NCBI GenBank assembly: GCA_033964015.1
Contig: CM066913.1
Coordinates: 28,856,790 to 28,920,789, forward strand
DNA length: 64,000 nt
Reading direction: 5' to 3'
DNA from: Scolanthus callimorphus
Lineage: Eukaryota > Cnidaria > Anthozoa > Actiniaria > Edwardsiidae
Shown: in pieces, positions 54,363-64,000 of the stretch
Numbering within the stretch: the first letter of the stretch is position 1
How the letters are laid out: each line of letters begins with the position of its first letter
The notes under the pieces: generated by a model
Seen by the model: the letters and a program-made list of their open reading frames with translations, nothing else
What the model was told of the DNA's origin: nothing
Database searches by the model: none
Position numbers and translations under genes: made by a program

Positions 54363-55900
54363 AACATGACAAACGACAGTGAAGCGACGAGTTCGGGCCT
54401 ACGAGCGGCCCAGCGCAAACCAACATTACGGTTGTGAACAGACAACTAAACGTGAAACCGTTCGTTATCTCTGGAGACACCAATGACACAGCAGTCCGTT
54501 GGGACAAGTGGAAGAAAGACATTGAACGTCAATTTCGTTTCTTTGGACTCACTGACCCAGAAGTAAAGAAGGATGGATTGATTATCTACGGGGGACACAG
54601 ATAGCCGACCTCGAAGATTCACTTCCTGACTTAACCGAACAGCCAGGAGATAACTCATATACGAAGGAAGCTAATCAGAAAACTAGACAGGAACTTTCTA
54701 CCAGGAAGAACAAGGATTACGCCAGATTCCAGTTTGGTAACTAACTCAAGGGGAGCGCGAGAGCATGGCGAACTACTACACGCGCATTCGTGAAATCGCC
54801 AAGAAATGCGAATTCGCTGATGAGAACGAAGCGATACGCGACCACTTGATTAAAACTATGACTAACGCGAGACTCAGAGTAAAAAACAATACGCAACAAC
54901 TGGACACTGATTCAGATATTGGATGAGGCAGCGATTGATGAAGAGGCAAACGCTCAAGCGACGGCGATAGAACGAAAACTTCAAGAAGACTCGAATATAC
55001 AACGAGTGAAGCAAATCTCAAAACAAAACCGGAAGCCAGCGCGAACGACCGCGTGAGCAAACCGAGATGTGTGGTCGATGCGGATCAAGACACGAGCAAC
55101 GGAACTGTAAAGCACACGGAGTAGAATGTTACAAATGCGGGAAACGAAACCACTACGCCCGCATGTGTCGAAGCACGCAGGAGCCAGCGCGATCAAGCGA
55201 CGAGGGCCGAAAACAACAAGAGCAACGAAGGACCCAACATCAGAATTCATCACGCGGACCGTCACGCAATGATTATTCACGTCAATCACGACAAAACAAA
55301 GAAAGACGACAGATTCGGCACGTGGAACAAGAGGAATCTGAGAATGAAAACAGCGAGTCCGAAAGCGACACTGATGAAGACATTGGCAGAATTCTACAGC
55401 ACTTGAATATCCATCGCACGGCACAAGCACAGGCAACAACTAACAAATGCACAGTCTGGATTAACAATATCAAGACCGAGGTTGAACTCGATACTGGAGC
55501 GGACGCGAAGCCCGGTCTCGGAGGAGGACTTTTCCAGAAAACCGAGCACGGCTATCAGCCAGTACACTTCGTGAGCAGAACACTCACCGAGACCGAGCAA
55601 CGATACTCACAAATAGAGCGAGAAACCCTGGCAGCGGAGTTCACCACAACAAGACTACATATGTATTTATTAGGCGCACCACATTTCCAGCTAGCGACAG
55701 ACCACAAACCACTTCTCCCTCTGCTCAATAACCCCAGAGCGAAGCTCCCGCCACGGATCGAGAGAATCATAATGAAGATGCAGAATCTAGATTTCACTGC
55801 AATCCACATCCCAGGAAAGTCGAACATGACTGACTACTTATCGAGACATGCACTACCATCCGATGACGCGACACACCACGAAAGATATATCAGGCCGTGA
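54363..55900 (+). pseudogene. gypsy gag with zinc knuckles fused by deletion to RNase H
   Basis: Capsid-like sequence (RWDKWKKDIERQFRFFGL) appears in broken frames to about 54750. From 55067 an open frame has two knuckles (CGRCGSRHEQRNC-type and CYKCGKRNHYARMC), an acidic/basic linker and the protease motif ELDTGAD at about 55485-55505. It then jumps directly to RNase H (GLGGGLFQK, HFVSRTLTETEQRYSQIERE, TDHKPLLPLL) ending ADYLSRH-like at 55855. The protease body and all of RT are missing, with the frame kept across the junction at about 55500-55515. Confidence 0.88.
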
Positions 55901-57259
55901 TTGAAGCAGACCATGCAGTTGTCATGGAAACCATCCAAGCTGCAACAGAGAAAGATGGGGAAATGCAAAAGTTAAAGACTGCAATCCTAACAGGCAAATG
56001 GGACAGAACTGATCCTGCCTTAGCACCATACTATGACATGAGGGCAGAAATCTACACTGCGGAAGGCATATTGCTCAGATTAGACCGCATCATCCCACCA
56101 GAATCCATGAGAGATAAGATCATTACGGTGGCACACAAGCAAGGGCATTTAGGAATAACCAAGACAAAGGAACTTATAAGAAGTAAATACTGGTTCCAGC
56201 AATAAACAGAAGAATCGAGAACATAGTCAGCACATGCGCAAGCTGCCAGATCGCGACCAACACAAGCCACACAGAACCAGCGAAAATGTCAGAGCTACCA
56301 GAAGCACCCTGGACAAAAGTGCAAGTGGACTTCTGTGGACCCTTCCCGAAACAGGAATATGCTATGGTCATTACAGACCAGTACTCCAGATACCCTGAGG
56401 TAGAGTTTACTACATCTACAGCCATCAAACCTGTTAGGCAAAAGTTGAAGAGAGTATTTACGACATACGGAGTACCCAAGGAAGTCCAAACCGACAATGG
56501 ACCACCATTCAATTCACACGAGTTTACAGAATTCGCCTTGGAAATGGGGTTTCACCATAGACCGGTCACCCCACTGCACCCTAAAGCGCAAGGTCAAGTT
56601 GAAGGGTTTAATAAATTAATCAACAAGACCCTTACCATTGCCAAGGAGGAAGGAATTAATACACGTGAAGCCACATACGACATGCTGCAAGCCTACAGGG
56701 ACACACCCATCCAGCCACTAAAGAGACACCATATAAACTTATGATGAACAGGGATGTCAGAACTAGGCTAGAAAAGTTCACACCGGAAGTACCTCCAAAT
56801 GATGCAGAGATCAGGGGAAAAGATGAGAGCTATAAGGCAAAGATCAAGGCATACCATGACAAGAGGCATCGAGTCAGGACACATGACATCACAGTGGGAC
56901 AAGCAGTATTAGTAAAGAGGGATGGCAAGAAGAAGAAAGCACAGACCCCGTACGAGCCACATATATACTTAGTCACACATGTGAAAGGATCAACTATTTA
57001 TGCTAGGAGACTAAGTGATGGAAGGACAATCTGCAGAGACGCATCCAGAGTTAAGCTATTTAGGACAATGGAGAGACTCACAGAAGAGGAGAGAAACCAA
57101 CTACCAGCGCAAGTACCACCACCCTTCAGTGAGAGAAAACCAGAGGCCATAGGAAATGCAAACCCACCAGCAGCTGAGGAAGTTAACCAGCCACGGAGAT
57201 CCACAAGAAAACATGTTTCAGTATTTGAAAAATCACTTAAAGACTTTGAAAAGAAATGA
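55897..57259 (+). pseudogene. gypsy integrase, frameshifted
   Basis: HHCC zinc-binding region (HKQGHLGITKTKELI ... CASCQ) at 56130-56260 across a frame break; catalytic core with VDFCGPFP (first Asp, about 56325), TDNGPPFNSHEF (second, about 56490) and GQVEGFNK (Glu, about 56590); then a C-terminal region with GQAVLVKRDGKKKK (from about 56900) and a disordered basic tail ending at 57259. At least two frame breaks (near 56205 and 56740). Confidence 0.88.
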
Positions 57260-57465
57260 GACAGTATACATCAAAGAATGTTTAGCAAAAGATACTGCAT
57301 ATAATTGCTACAGACTATTAGTGTACGGGAAAAGACTTAAAGCATTATTCAAAAACAAGTTACAGTTACAAATCAATTATTAATTAATGTAAATATTATT
57401 TGATTTTCCAATTCCAAAAAGATTGAGATTATGTACATATTTCTGATTAACTGAAAAGGGAGGAA

Positions 57466-57622
57466 TGTAGTAATCGGATATTACGTAATGATTAGACACG
57501 TGATTGCATTGTAATTAGCATACAGCACATGGCATGATTTAACAGAGATTATACTAGCATCTACACGAAAGAGTCTTCGCTCATGTCTTTCTAGTATATG
57601 AACCCTTTAACAGGTCACTACA
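57466..57622 (+). repeat. 3' LTR of Ty3/gypsy element
   Basis: Direct repeat of 54147-54304, followed by the AAAGC duplication. Confidence 0.95.
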
Positions 57623-58419
57623 AAAGCAATTCTCAGCGTAAGGTGTATGTTTATTTGTAAATGAGTGGCTGCTTAGCAAGCGTTTGCCGTGGGTCTTCAG
57701 GGTCACAGAATTCTGGATGTTTTGGCCGCCCATTTCGCACGCAGCCAAATATTTTTGGAGGTCTCTGACCAAAACCAATCGGAAACGCTTGCTACAGGCT
57801 AATAAAGCCTGAGTGTATCGATGTAGTACATGCAACCTACTAGAGCTTTCAATTTCTGTTCATCGCCAGGGGCGTTCCTAGTCATTTCTCGGCGGTACAC
57901 AAAAATGCAAAACAATCATTTAATTATCTGTGCTGCATAAATGTCTATTTTCATCAGAGTGACGAAATAAGGCCACGCTAGCTTTATGAAACTTTATCGA
58001 AAAGATCCGGGAAATAATTTTCAAACACTACCAAATCGCTTGGTATAAAGGCATGAGAAAAAAATATAGCCAAAATACATTGCAGTTAAAATAAAGTGAC
58101 CTTCTTTTGCAGCATTATTATGCCGATTCCAAAATTTCAATGATATGAAGAAAAGAGTAGGGCACTCTTGGCTGCCAAACTAATGGCAAATTCTATTAAT
58201 GAAATCAAAACGTTGGCGTACTTTGTGTATGGTAAGAACGTCCATGATGATGACTGTACCACGCCTCTTTCTGCTTATTTGCATGGAAAAGAGAGTTCAC
58301 AATATGTTTTTTTGGGGGGAATTGCAACCAGGAATTATGTAATAGGGATTTCACGCTCAGAATGGGAAACCAGAAATAAGCCTTGCAATTAATGTTTGTA
58401 ATCTCGGTCATTAGAATCT

Positions 58420-58830
58420 GATTGGTTGTCTTTTTCTTGCAATTTTTCTTCGGTCAGTAGAACCTGATTGGTTGCCTTTTTTCTTGCAATTTTTCTTGCA
58501 ACTCTTGCGAGTTGCCGCGGGATGTCACACACTCGCAACATTTTCTTGCAACATGCAACACGCCCGCGATAAATTAAAAAGTACAGCGGCTTATCCAAGT
58601 AAACAACCCGCGAGACAATGAATGGTGTGCGCTGATTGCCTCGCGAGTTGCAGAGACATGTCACCCGCAGCAATTTTGCTCGCAATGTTGCGAAAAGTAG
58701 AAATCAAAACTACTTTTTCTGCAACTCGCATCGCAACATTTTGTAGACGCGCAATAGTCACTGCAATTCGCAACGTAACAAAAATTGTGTTGCGAGTTGC
58801 AAGAAAAATTGCCTCGTGTGACACGGCCTT
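58420..58830. repeat. Foldback repeat with TTGCAACTCGCA-type arms
   Basis: CTTGCAATTTTTCTTGCAAC at about 58483-58502 pairs with GTTGCAAGAAAAATTGCCTC at about 58795-58815; GTGTGACACGGCCTTAAACA closes the right side. Shadow ORFs in both strands come from this. Confidence 0.65.
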
Positions 58831-59032
58831 AAACAAGCACACACACGATTCTACGACAACACACGCTCCCCTAAACAAAAACATGTGTGAAAGCCAGACA
58901 ACAGAACTGTTGAAAATGGCATGTAACCAAAAGAGAGTGGAAAATGTAAGGTCTAACTAAGAATTCATGAAGGGTAAGGAGCATGCATCATCAAGCAAGC
59001 AAGGAAGGAGAGCAGGACGTAGAGGGGGGCGG

Positions 59033-59410
59033 GGGGTACTCCCTCATATATGGTATACGGGTATGCACCGCCCTATAGGGTATGTTTTTTGGGCTCCTGA
59101 GGTCTACGGTAGGGTATCGTTTTTTGCTTGTTTGGTCGCTGATAGGGTATGTATCTCAGTATGGCTACCCAAGTGCAAACAAATTACAATCAAAGTTGTA
59201 CCGCAATTAGTGGAAAGGTGATTTATTTTGAAACAATTTCATGATTATCAAAATACTGCTTTGATTGCGACCAATGGACCCCCCTGGTGACTAATTTCAG
59301 GTCTGTGGTAGGTTATAAAAAAACGAGGATTTTTTGGTATCTGATAGGGTCAGGTTTTGGAGACCTTGGCGGCGCATTCCTACCCAAAAATCAGTGGAGC
59401 ACCCCCCCCC
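59033..59410. repeat. Repeat with GGGGGTACTCCCTCATATA end
   Basis: GATAGGGTATG and CTATAGGGTATG motifs recur; it ends GAGCACCCCCCCCCCC. A similar end style occurs at 48275-48600 (GGGGGGGCTCCCATATTTTG). Likely a dispersed invertebrate DNA element. Confidence 0.5.
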
Positions 59411-59473
59411 CCCCAGCGACGTAGATGACAACAGATGTACAGATGTGAAAAGGAAAGGATGACCATGGATATC

Positions 59474-59538
59474 CTAGGGTCTGAATCGAGTCTGAAAATA
59501 TGAATCCTTCAATGACTGAAGCAAGTACTCTTTGATGT
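59474..59538 (-). CDS. Possible terminal exon (IKEYLLQSLKDSYFQTRF, stop)
   Basis: A strong pyrimidine-rich acceptor (ttacttccattaccctac, then tgtggcag) at 59539 and above is followed by a short open frame that ends in a TAG at 59474-59476. The peptide IKEYLLQSLKDSYFQTRF looks like the C-terminus of a real protein. It fits as the last exon of the minus-strand gene beginning at 63.7 kb; entry phase 1 is needed. Tentative. Confidence 0.35.
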
Positions 59539-59799
59539 CTGCCACAGTAGGGTAATGGAAGTAACTCAATCTTTATTTGCAATTGTTGCTTCATCTGGAA
59601 ACATAAGAGGTGCGTGTGACCAAATAGTTTTGTGTGCATGCAGCCAAATGGTGTTTTCTTTGCTTCCTTTAGCATGCATGCTGATGATGGCGCGTTCTGT
59701 GGTACATACTTTTATGTACCATGGCCGAGAGCCAATCAGAATTAGAGAAATGTGCGTACTGTGGTATAAACATGTATGTTCTAGAATCACACAAGAATA

Positions 59800-60660
59800 A
59801 CACCTCCCTCCCCACCACCGGCCCCTCCCTTGGTCCCCACCACCGGCCCCTCCCTTGGTCCCCATCACCGGCCCCTCCTTGGTCCCCATCCCTCCCTCTC
59901 CACCACCGGCCCCTCCCTTGGTCCCCATCACCTCCCTCTCCACCACCGGCCCTCCCTTGGTCCCCATCACCTCCCTCTCCACCACTGGCCCCTCCCTTGG
60001 TCCCCACCACCGGCCCCTTCTTGGTCCCCATTACCTCCCTCTCCACCACTGGCCCCTCCCTTGGTCCCCATCACCTCCCTCTCCACCACTGGCCCCTCCC
60101 TTGGTCCCCACCACCGGCCCCTCCCTGGTCCCCATTACCTCCCTCTCCACCACTGGCCCCTCCCTTGGTCCCCACCACCAGCCCCTCTCTTGGTCCCCAT
60201 CACCTCCCTCTCCAACACTGGCCCCTCCTTGGTCCTCACCACCAGCCCCTCCCTTGGTCCCCATCACCTCCCTCTCCACCACTGGCCCCTCCTTGGTCCC
60301 CATCACCTCCCTCTCCACCACTGGCCCTCCCTTGTCTCCATCACCGGCCCCTCCCTTGGTCCCCATTACCTCCCTCCCCACCACCGGCCCCTCCCTTGGT
60401 CCCCATCACCTCCCTCTCCACCACTGGCCCCTCCCTGGTCCCCATCACCTCCCTCCCCACCACTGGCCCCTCCCTTGGTCCCCATCACCTCCCTCTCAAA
60501 CACCAGTCCCTCCCTTGGTCCCCATCACCTCCATCTCCACCACTGGCCCCTCCCTTGGTCCCATCACCTCCCTCTCAAACACCGGTCCCTCCCTTGGTCC
60601 CCATCACCTCCCTCTCCACCACCGGCCCCTCCCTGGTCCCCACCACTGGCCCCTCCATGA
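59800..60660. repeat. Minisatellite of 41-42-bp CCTCCCTTGGTCCCC units
   Basis: About 20 units of CCCCTCCCTTGGTCCCCATC followed by ACCTCCCTCTCCACCACTGG. All three plus frames stay open for up to 1.1 kb because the unit lacks stops; this is not a gene. It lies just 3' (minus strand) of the donor of exon 60948-60669. Confidence 0.92.
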
Positions 60661-60668
60661 TGGTTTAC

Positions 60669-60948
60669 CTTCATAGCACTCTCTGCTACTTCTTTTGCAT
60701 GCCGAACTTTCTCAAACACTGGATCATTATATTTTTCCCACAACGTGAAGGCTGTGAACTAGTTCTGTTGTGGTTTCTCTTAGTTGCCTTATTATTACTG
60801 GTGTTGTCAGAACAGAACAGTTGTATGGTGAATCATCAATTTTAGTACTATTGTTCCATCCATCATCCAACATAGATTTTGTCAGGGGGTGGGTAAGTCC
60901 TCTCTTGTGAGCCACTCGCATATTCTTTTGATGTTTTCTCATGTACAA
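60669..60948 (-). CDS. Probable internal exon of the same unrecognised gene
   Basis: On the minus strand a protein-like stretch reads MRVAHKRGLTHPLTKSML, continues to VIIRQLRETTTELVHS and then, one base out of frame, to LWEKYNDPVFEKVRHAKE and ends AESAMK at donor AAG|gtaaac (60669). The shift falls near 60745. Either two exons abut or the assembly lacks one base; the possible acceptor at 60752-60753 (ttcacag) would give an 83-bp exon 60751-60669 without any shift. The composition is typical coding sequence, without low complexity. It lies directly upstream, in transcription order, of the 59.8-60.66 kb minisatellite. Function unknown. Confidence 0.5.
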
Positions 60949-60999
60949 TTTTCTGCTGACTGATTATAAGGGCTTGATTCTTGCAATCTTTGAGCTTCA

Positions 61000-61215
61000 G
61001 AAATCTGCTCTAATTGGATGTTGAGCTTCTGGAGAAGTGTCTGTAGGTAGTGAAGTATTGGATGTAGACTGAAGGTTGTTATTTCCAGCTGGTGAATTGC
61101 CTGTAGTATCTGATACCTGATTTTCTGGCACACGATTCTGAGATAGATTTGATAATGATATTGTAGATGGGATTGATTCATTGGAGGGTTTGTCCAGAAT
61201 GTCATTATGGGATTC
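61000..61215 (-). CDS. Possible Ser/Asn/Thr-rich exon
   Basis: After an acceptor tttccacag at 61216-61217 the minus strand is open in phase 0 with ESHNDILDKPSNESIPST and continues Ser/Asn/Thr/Pro-rich for about 70 codons to a stop near 61000. Another frame (LNIQLEQISEAQRLQESS) takes over at the 3' side. A further candidate starts at 61836 (VDNLMIAYSSSKQDLPL) after acceptor atttgcag but meets a TAA. These may be linker exons of the gene whose first exon is at 63.7 kb. The evidence is only codon-like composition and splice consensus. Confidence 0.3.
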
Positions 61216-61250
61216 CTGTGGAAAATGTGGAAAATATACAGTAGCTCAAT

Positions 61251-61438
61251 TGTGTGGTTCCAGAAATTATCCATACCCCCCCCCCCTACGGAAATTCTGG
61301 AGGGATGGGGGGGTCAATTTACTGATCATTTCCATACAAATACTGTATTTTTCCTTGGAAATTCTAGAGGGGTGGGGGGGTTCACTTTTAACACCCTTCC
61401 GTGGAGGGGGTATGGATATTTTCTGGAACCCACACATT
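61251..61438. repeat. MITE family B, copy 3
   Basis: TGTGTGGTTCCAGAAATTAT at the left, ATATTTTCTGGAACCCACAC at the right, interior as in 51537-51733. Confidence 0.88.
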
Positions 61439-61859
61439 GTGAAACCATATTAGAATTCCTGTAGGGACAACTAGAGAATATGCCCATTTATTATATAGAC
61501 ACGAGTGTTTTACTGGGAAATATGTCGCGCGTATTATTCATTCGAAGTGCATCCGGGAACTTTTTTTACATATTTTTGATATCCTCACTCGCTGCGCTTG
61601 TTCGTAAAATATTGCTTTTGCCACTTGAAAATAAAATTCATATCTTCGCGCCACCGTGTAAGATCCTCTATGTATGTCTCAGCCCTTTCTGTAAGATATG
61701 CCTAATGTACCTCATGTAGATCATCATCTGGCTCTTTAGTTTGCTGGTTTTCCTTGTTTTAGAAGTTGACTTGGATTATATTGACAGGGGTAAGTCTTGT
61801 TTGGAAGATGAATAAGCTATCATAAGATTGTCTACCTGCAAAATAAAAGACATTTTAAT

Positions 61860-63146
61860 GTGCAAATGTGTCACTGAGGTGTATCAGGGTCAGGTCTAGG
61901 GGTGGTAAAGGGATTCTTACTCTTCCCATAAAAGACTTTTCGCTTAAGAAATACATAGAACCTGCAGGAATTCAAGAATATGACATCCAGCTGTTTTGGG
62001 TTCATATTTGCATTTTAAAATTAGACGAGCATCAGACCACAAAAAAAAAGCAATTCAAAAAGAAAGTTGCAAATGGTCAGGAAAAATACTGTATAGTAGC
62101 CATGTTCCAAGTAAGCTTATTATTGATCGTTTGCAACCTTCCCCTTGAGAATAAAATCACAAAGTGTGTAGCCATATTTATGCACCAGTCAATTGACAGC
62201 CCCGCACCCCCCCATCGCGCATTAGCGGGGAACTAGCGGGGCTTTCGTACAGAATTCACACTACATTACTGCCCCGTTGGTCGGGAGATGCACTTTCTTT
62301 CACGGCTTCCACACAGTACATCGAGCGGGGAGTCACTCTCTTCCCCGGGACAGTAACACAACAGAAACCAGCCCGCTTTCGGGCTGCTTCACCTCCATAT
62401 GAACACCCCTTACTTCAAATACAGATTTTTGTTACCTGAATTAAACGTATTAAATTTTAATCTACACTAGCGAAAGTACATGCCAGTAGAAAAATATGGT
62501 TTTATTGCGCTTTGCGATCGGCTGCGGCTGCATTGAAAACTGGGCACCATTGACATGACTCTTTTCAGTGAGTAAAAATCCTTTGTGTTATCTTCTAAAT
62601 TCATTGGGCAAGGAGCACATTCACTCTTAATTATTACCCTGGGGTCGGTGCATTCACCTCTCAGATTGTCCCGCAAACCGAGGCGCTCACTGCCTTTCAT
62701 TTGCCAAAAGTGAATGCCCCGCTAATGCGCGAATGGGGGGGTGCGGGGCTGTCAATTGACTGGTGCATTATTTTGTTTCTCCACCAAACATGGCCACCAG
62801 TGATGTTACTGCAAACCAAGAATTGTTGTCGGTCTCTTAATGTACTTAACAAGTCCAACCTAAATTAATTGCACAAATAACCATCTAAATGGTAGATATT
62901 ATTGACAAAATCTGACATACGGCTTACTTAATACATGGAGGTCGATAAGACTGCATGTAACAATCAAGGCGAATCAAAATTGGAAGCAAGGCTTAACAGG
63001 ACAACTTAATTATATAAAATACTGATAACGCAAAATATCATGTTAGGTGCAGCAATACATTCTAGCATGAGTGTGCATAAAAATAATTAAAAAAACTATA
63101 ACTTAAAATCGATTAAATTTTATGTACAAAACAAAGGGGTACTCAC
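61860..63146. other. Intron of the unrecognised gene
   Basis: Contains the long foldback MITE at 62181-62767. Otherwise AT-rich with no exon seen. Confidence 0.5.
62181..62767. repeat. Foldback MITE (TGCACCAGTCAATTGACAG ends)
   Basis: TGCACCAGTCAATTGACAGC at the left and GCTGTCAATTGACTGGTGCA at the right, arms of about 55 bp continuing through CCCGCACCCCCCCAT and GCGCATTAGCGGGG. Interior 470 bp without an ORF. Confidence 0.92.
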
Positions 63147-63706
63147 ATGCTTTCTTTGTTTTTCTACGTGCATTTGCTGTCGATCCAAGAAAGATGTCTT
63201 CATGTTCTGTACAATTTTCATACTGTTTGAGCTCACTTTGGGTTTGAATGTAAAGTTGGTCTCGGTCTCGCCCGGGACAAACAGCTCTCTTTTATTTAGA
63301 GCTGTCTTTAGTTTGTCTCCTCGTTCTTTTGCAAGCTTGATGCTAAGCGCATTCAGCTTCGGTGCAAAAGTCAACTCCGATTCAAAACTAACTCGCTGTT
63401 GATGCTTCACCGTAGAAACCATCGTCTTACTCTTTTTATCTTCAGTGGACTTAATTTGGTCTCTTCGGAGTCTGCATTTTCCTGTGTAACTCTAGTTACA
63501 GCCCTGAACACCGTCAGATCTCCAGCATTGCCTCCAACAGGCTCCACGGCTACTACTTCGCCATTCCGACTATACGGATTCTCGCTTGGATTTGACGCTC
63601 TAATACTGGCCAGAGAACCATTCTGTGAACTAATATCAGCAGCTAATGGATTAGTCAAGTTAGATTTCATGATATTATAGGTCTTGCAGTACTCTAACAT
63701 TTCCAT
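63147..63706 (-). CDS. First exon of unrecognised minus-strand gene
   Basis: A coding-looking exon starts at an ATG at 63706 (MEMLEYCKTYNIMKSN) or at an internal ATG at 63422 (MVSTVKHQQRVSFE), and ends at a good donor, CAT|gtgagt, at 63147. The two ATGs are in different frames; both frames look like protein and run into each other near 63440. This fits either a 1-bp indel in the assembly or an upstream ORF. The second half has two repeats of the form LTFAPKLNALSIKLAKER and FTFKPKVSSNSMKIV, a pattern I associate with poorly characterised metazoan proteins, but I cannot name the gene. The sequence upstream (63707-63790) looks like a short 5' UTR or promoter region. Confidence 0.6.
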
Positions 63707-64000
63707 TTTTCCGGCGTGATTCGCACGCCCGCGACAAGAAGTTTACACCCGAGACGCCATCTTGAAACCATGTTACTATAGCAACGGATTCTAGAACACA
63801 AATCCCGTGAGAATTTCAATACAAATCGATCAACATAAACGAACAATAACAAAACACCATATCAAACATGCAACAATACTATAGTAGGTATATCGCTTAA
63901 CTCATGAAACTTTTGCATTTTCTCAGATGACAAAACTTATTGTTGAACCTTGAAAATCCAAATATTGTTTTTCGTAATAGATTTTGCCACCTCGGTACGC

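Larger units (their letters stand above)
54147..57622 (+). mobile_element. Ty3/gypsy retrotransposon, internally deleted
   Basis: LTRs of 157-158 bp (54147-54304 and 57466-57622), differing by one base, and a 5-bp AAAGC duplication (54142-54146 and 57623-57627). Primer-binding site TGGCGACGAGGATC follows the 5' LTR and AAAAGGGAGGAA precedes the 3' LTR. It keeps gag, RNase H and integrase but lacks protease after the active-site motif, and RT. The insertion is recent and antisense to TTLL, 45 bp upstream of the acceptor of exon 54102-53669. Confidence 0.93.
57628..59473. other. Interval between TTLL and the unrecognised gene
   Basis: The missing first exon(s) of TTLL should lie here or further right but were not found. 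It holds a foldback repeat (about 58420-58830) with TTGCAA(C)TTTTTCTTGC and GCAAGAAAAATTGC arms and a repeat opened by GGGGGTACTCCCTCATATA (59033-59410). Confidence 0.5.

Noticed and set aside
54240..54445. ORFs over the gypsy LTR on the minus strand
   Set aside because: Shadow frames of the LTR and gag; the same LTR sequence gives the same ORF end at 57.58 kb.
59721..60845. 374-codon proline-rich, mucin-like protein
   Set aside because: The whole ORF is minisatellite; all three plus frames are open and frame drifts with 41/42-bp units.

Overview
This is a eukaryotic, intron-rich, AT-rich window. Metazoan host genes (a copine and a TTLL3/8-type tubulin glycylase) and very dense CR1/L2, Ty3/gypsy, Polinton-like and MITE content suggest an invertebrate, most likely an anthozoan cnidarian such as a stony coral. 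The assignment to Cnidaria is inference. No prokaryotic operons, rRNA or convincing tRNA genes were seen.

All recognisable host genes are on the minus strand. (1) A copine runs from its ATG at 33227 leftward to at least 2387; its C-terminal part is not found and probably lies left of the window. (2) A TTLL3/8-like tubulin glycylase runs from 54102 (5' exons not found) to its stop at 39226; fifteen exons can be placed with consistent splice phases. (3) An unrecognised gene lies at about 63.7-59.5 kb, with several plausible exons.

One copine intron (between exons at 30210-30107 and 6239-6163) holds a five-level nest of mobile elements. A CR1/L2-type LINE (about 7.1-29.1 kb) is split by an unidentified 3.2 kb unit carrying a 57-bp satellite. 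Inside that satellite sits an LTR retroelement (12333-27150) with gag, an acidic ORF, an env-like gene and a RING ORF but no pol. Its gag is split by a 5.5 kb Polinton/adintovirus-like element (14307-19824, 6-bp target duplication). Its env-like gene is split by a 2.2 kb TA-flanked inverted-repeat element that itself carries further foldback MITEs.

The TTLL introns carry a 5.3 kb Mutator-like inverted-repeat element (47691-53032, 9-bp target duplication) filled with a 2.2 kb satellite, a 19-bp satellite (43.2-43.8 kb), a minisatellite that includes a 5' splice site (45.5-45.9 kb), and several MITEs. A young Ty3/gypsy element (54147-57622) lies 45 bp from a 3' splice site. The remaining space (0-2.4, 33.3-39.2, 57.6-59.4 and 62-63 kb) is mostly MITEs, a tRNA-derived SINE, a proline-frame minisatellite (59.8-60.7 kb) and long G/C homopolymers. 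Single-base frameshifts in otherwise clean host exons suggest that assembly indels are common.
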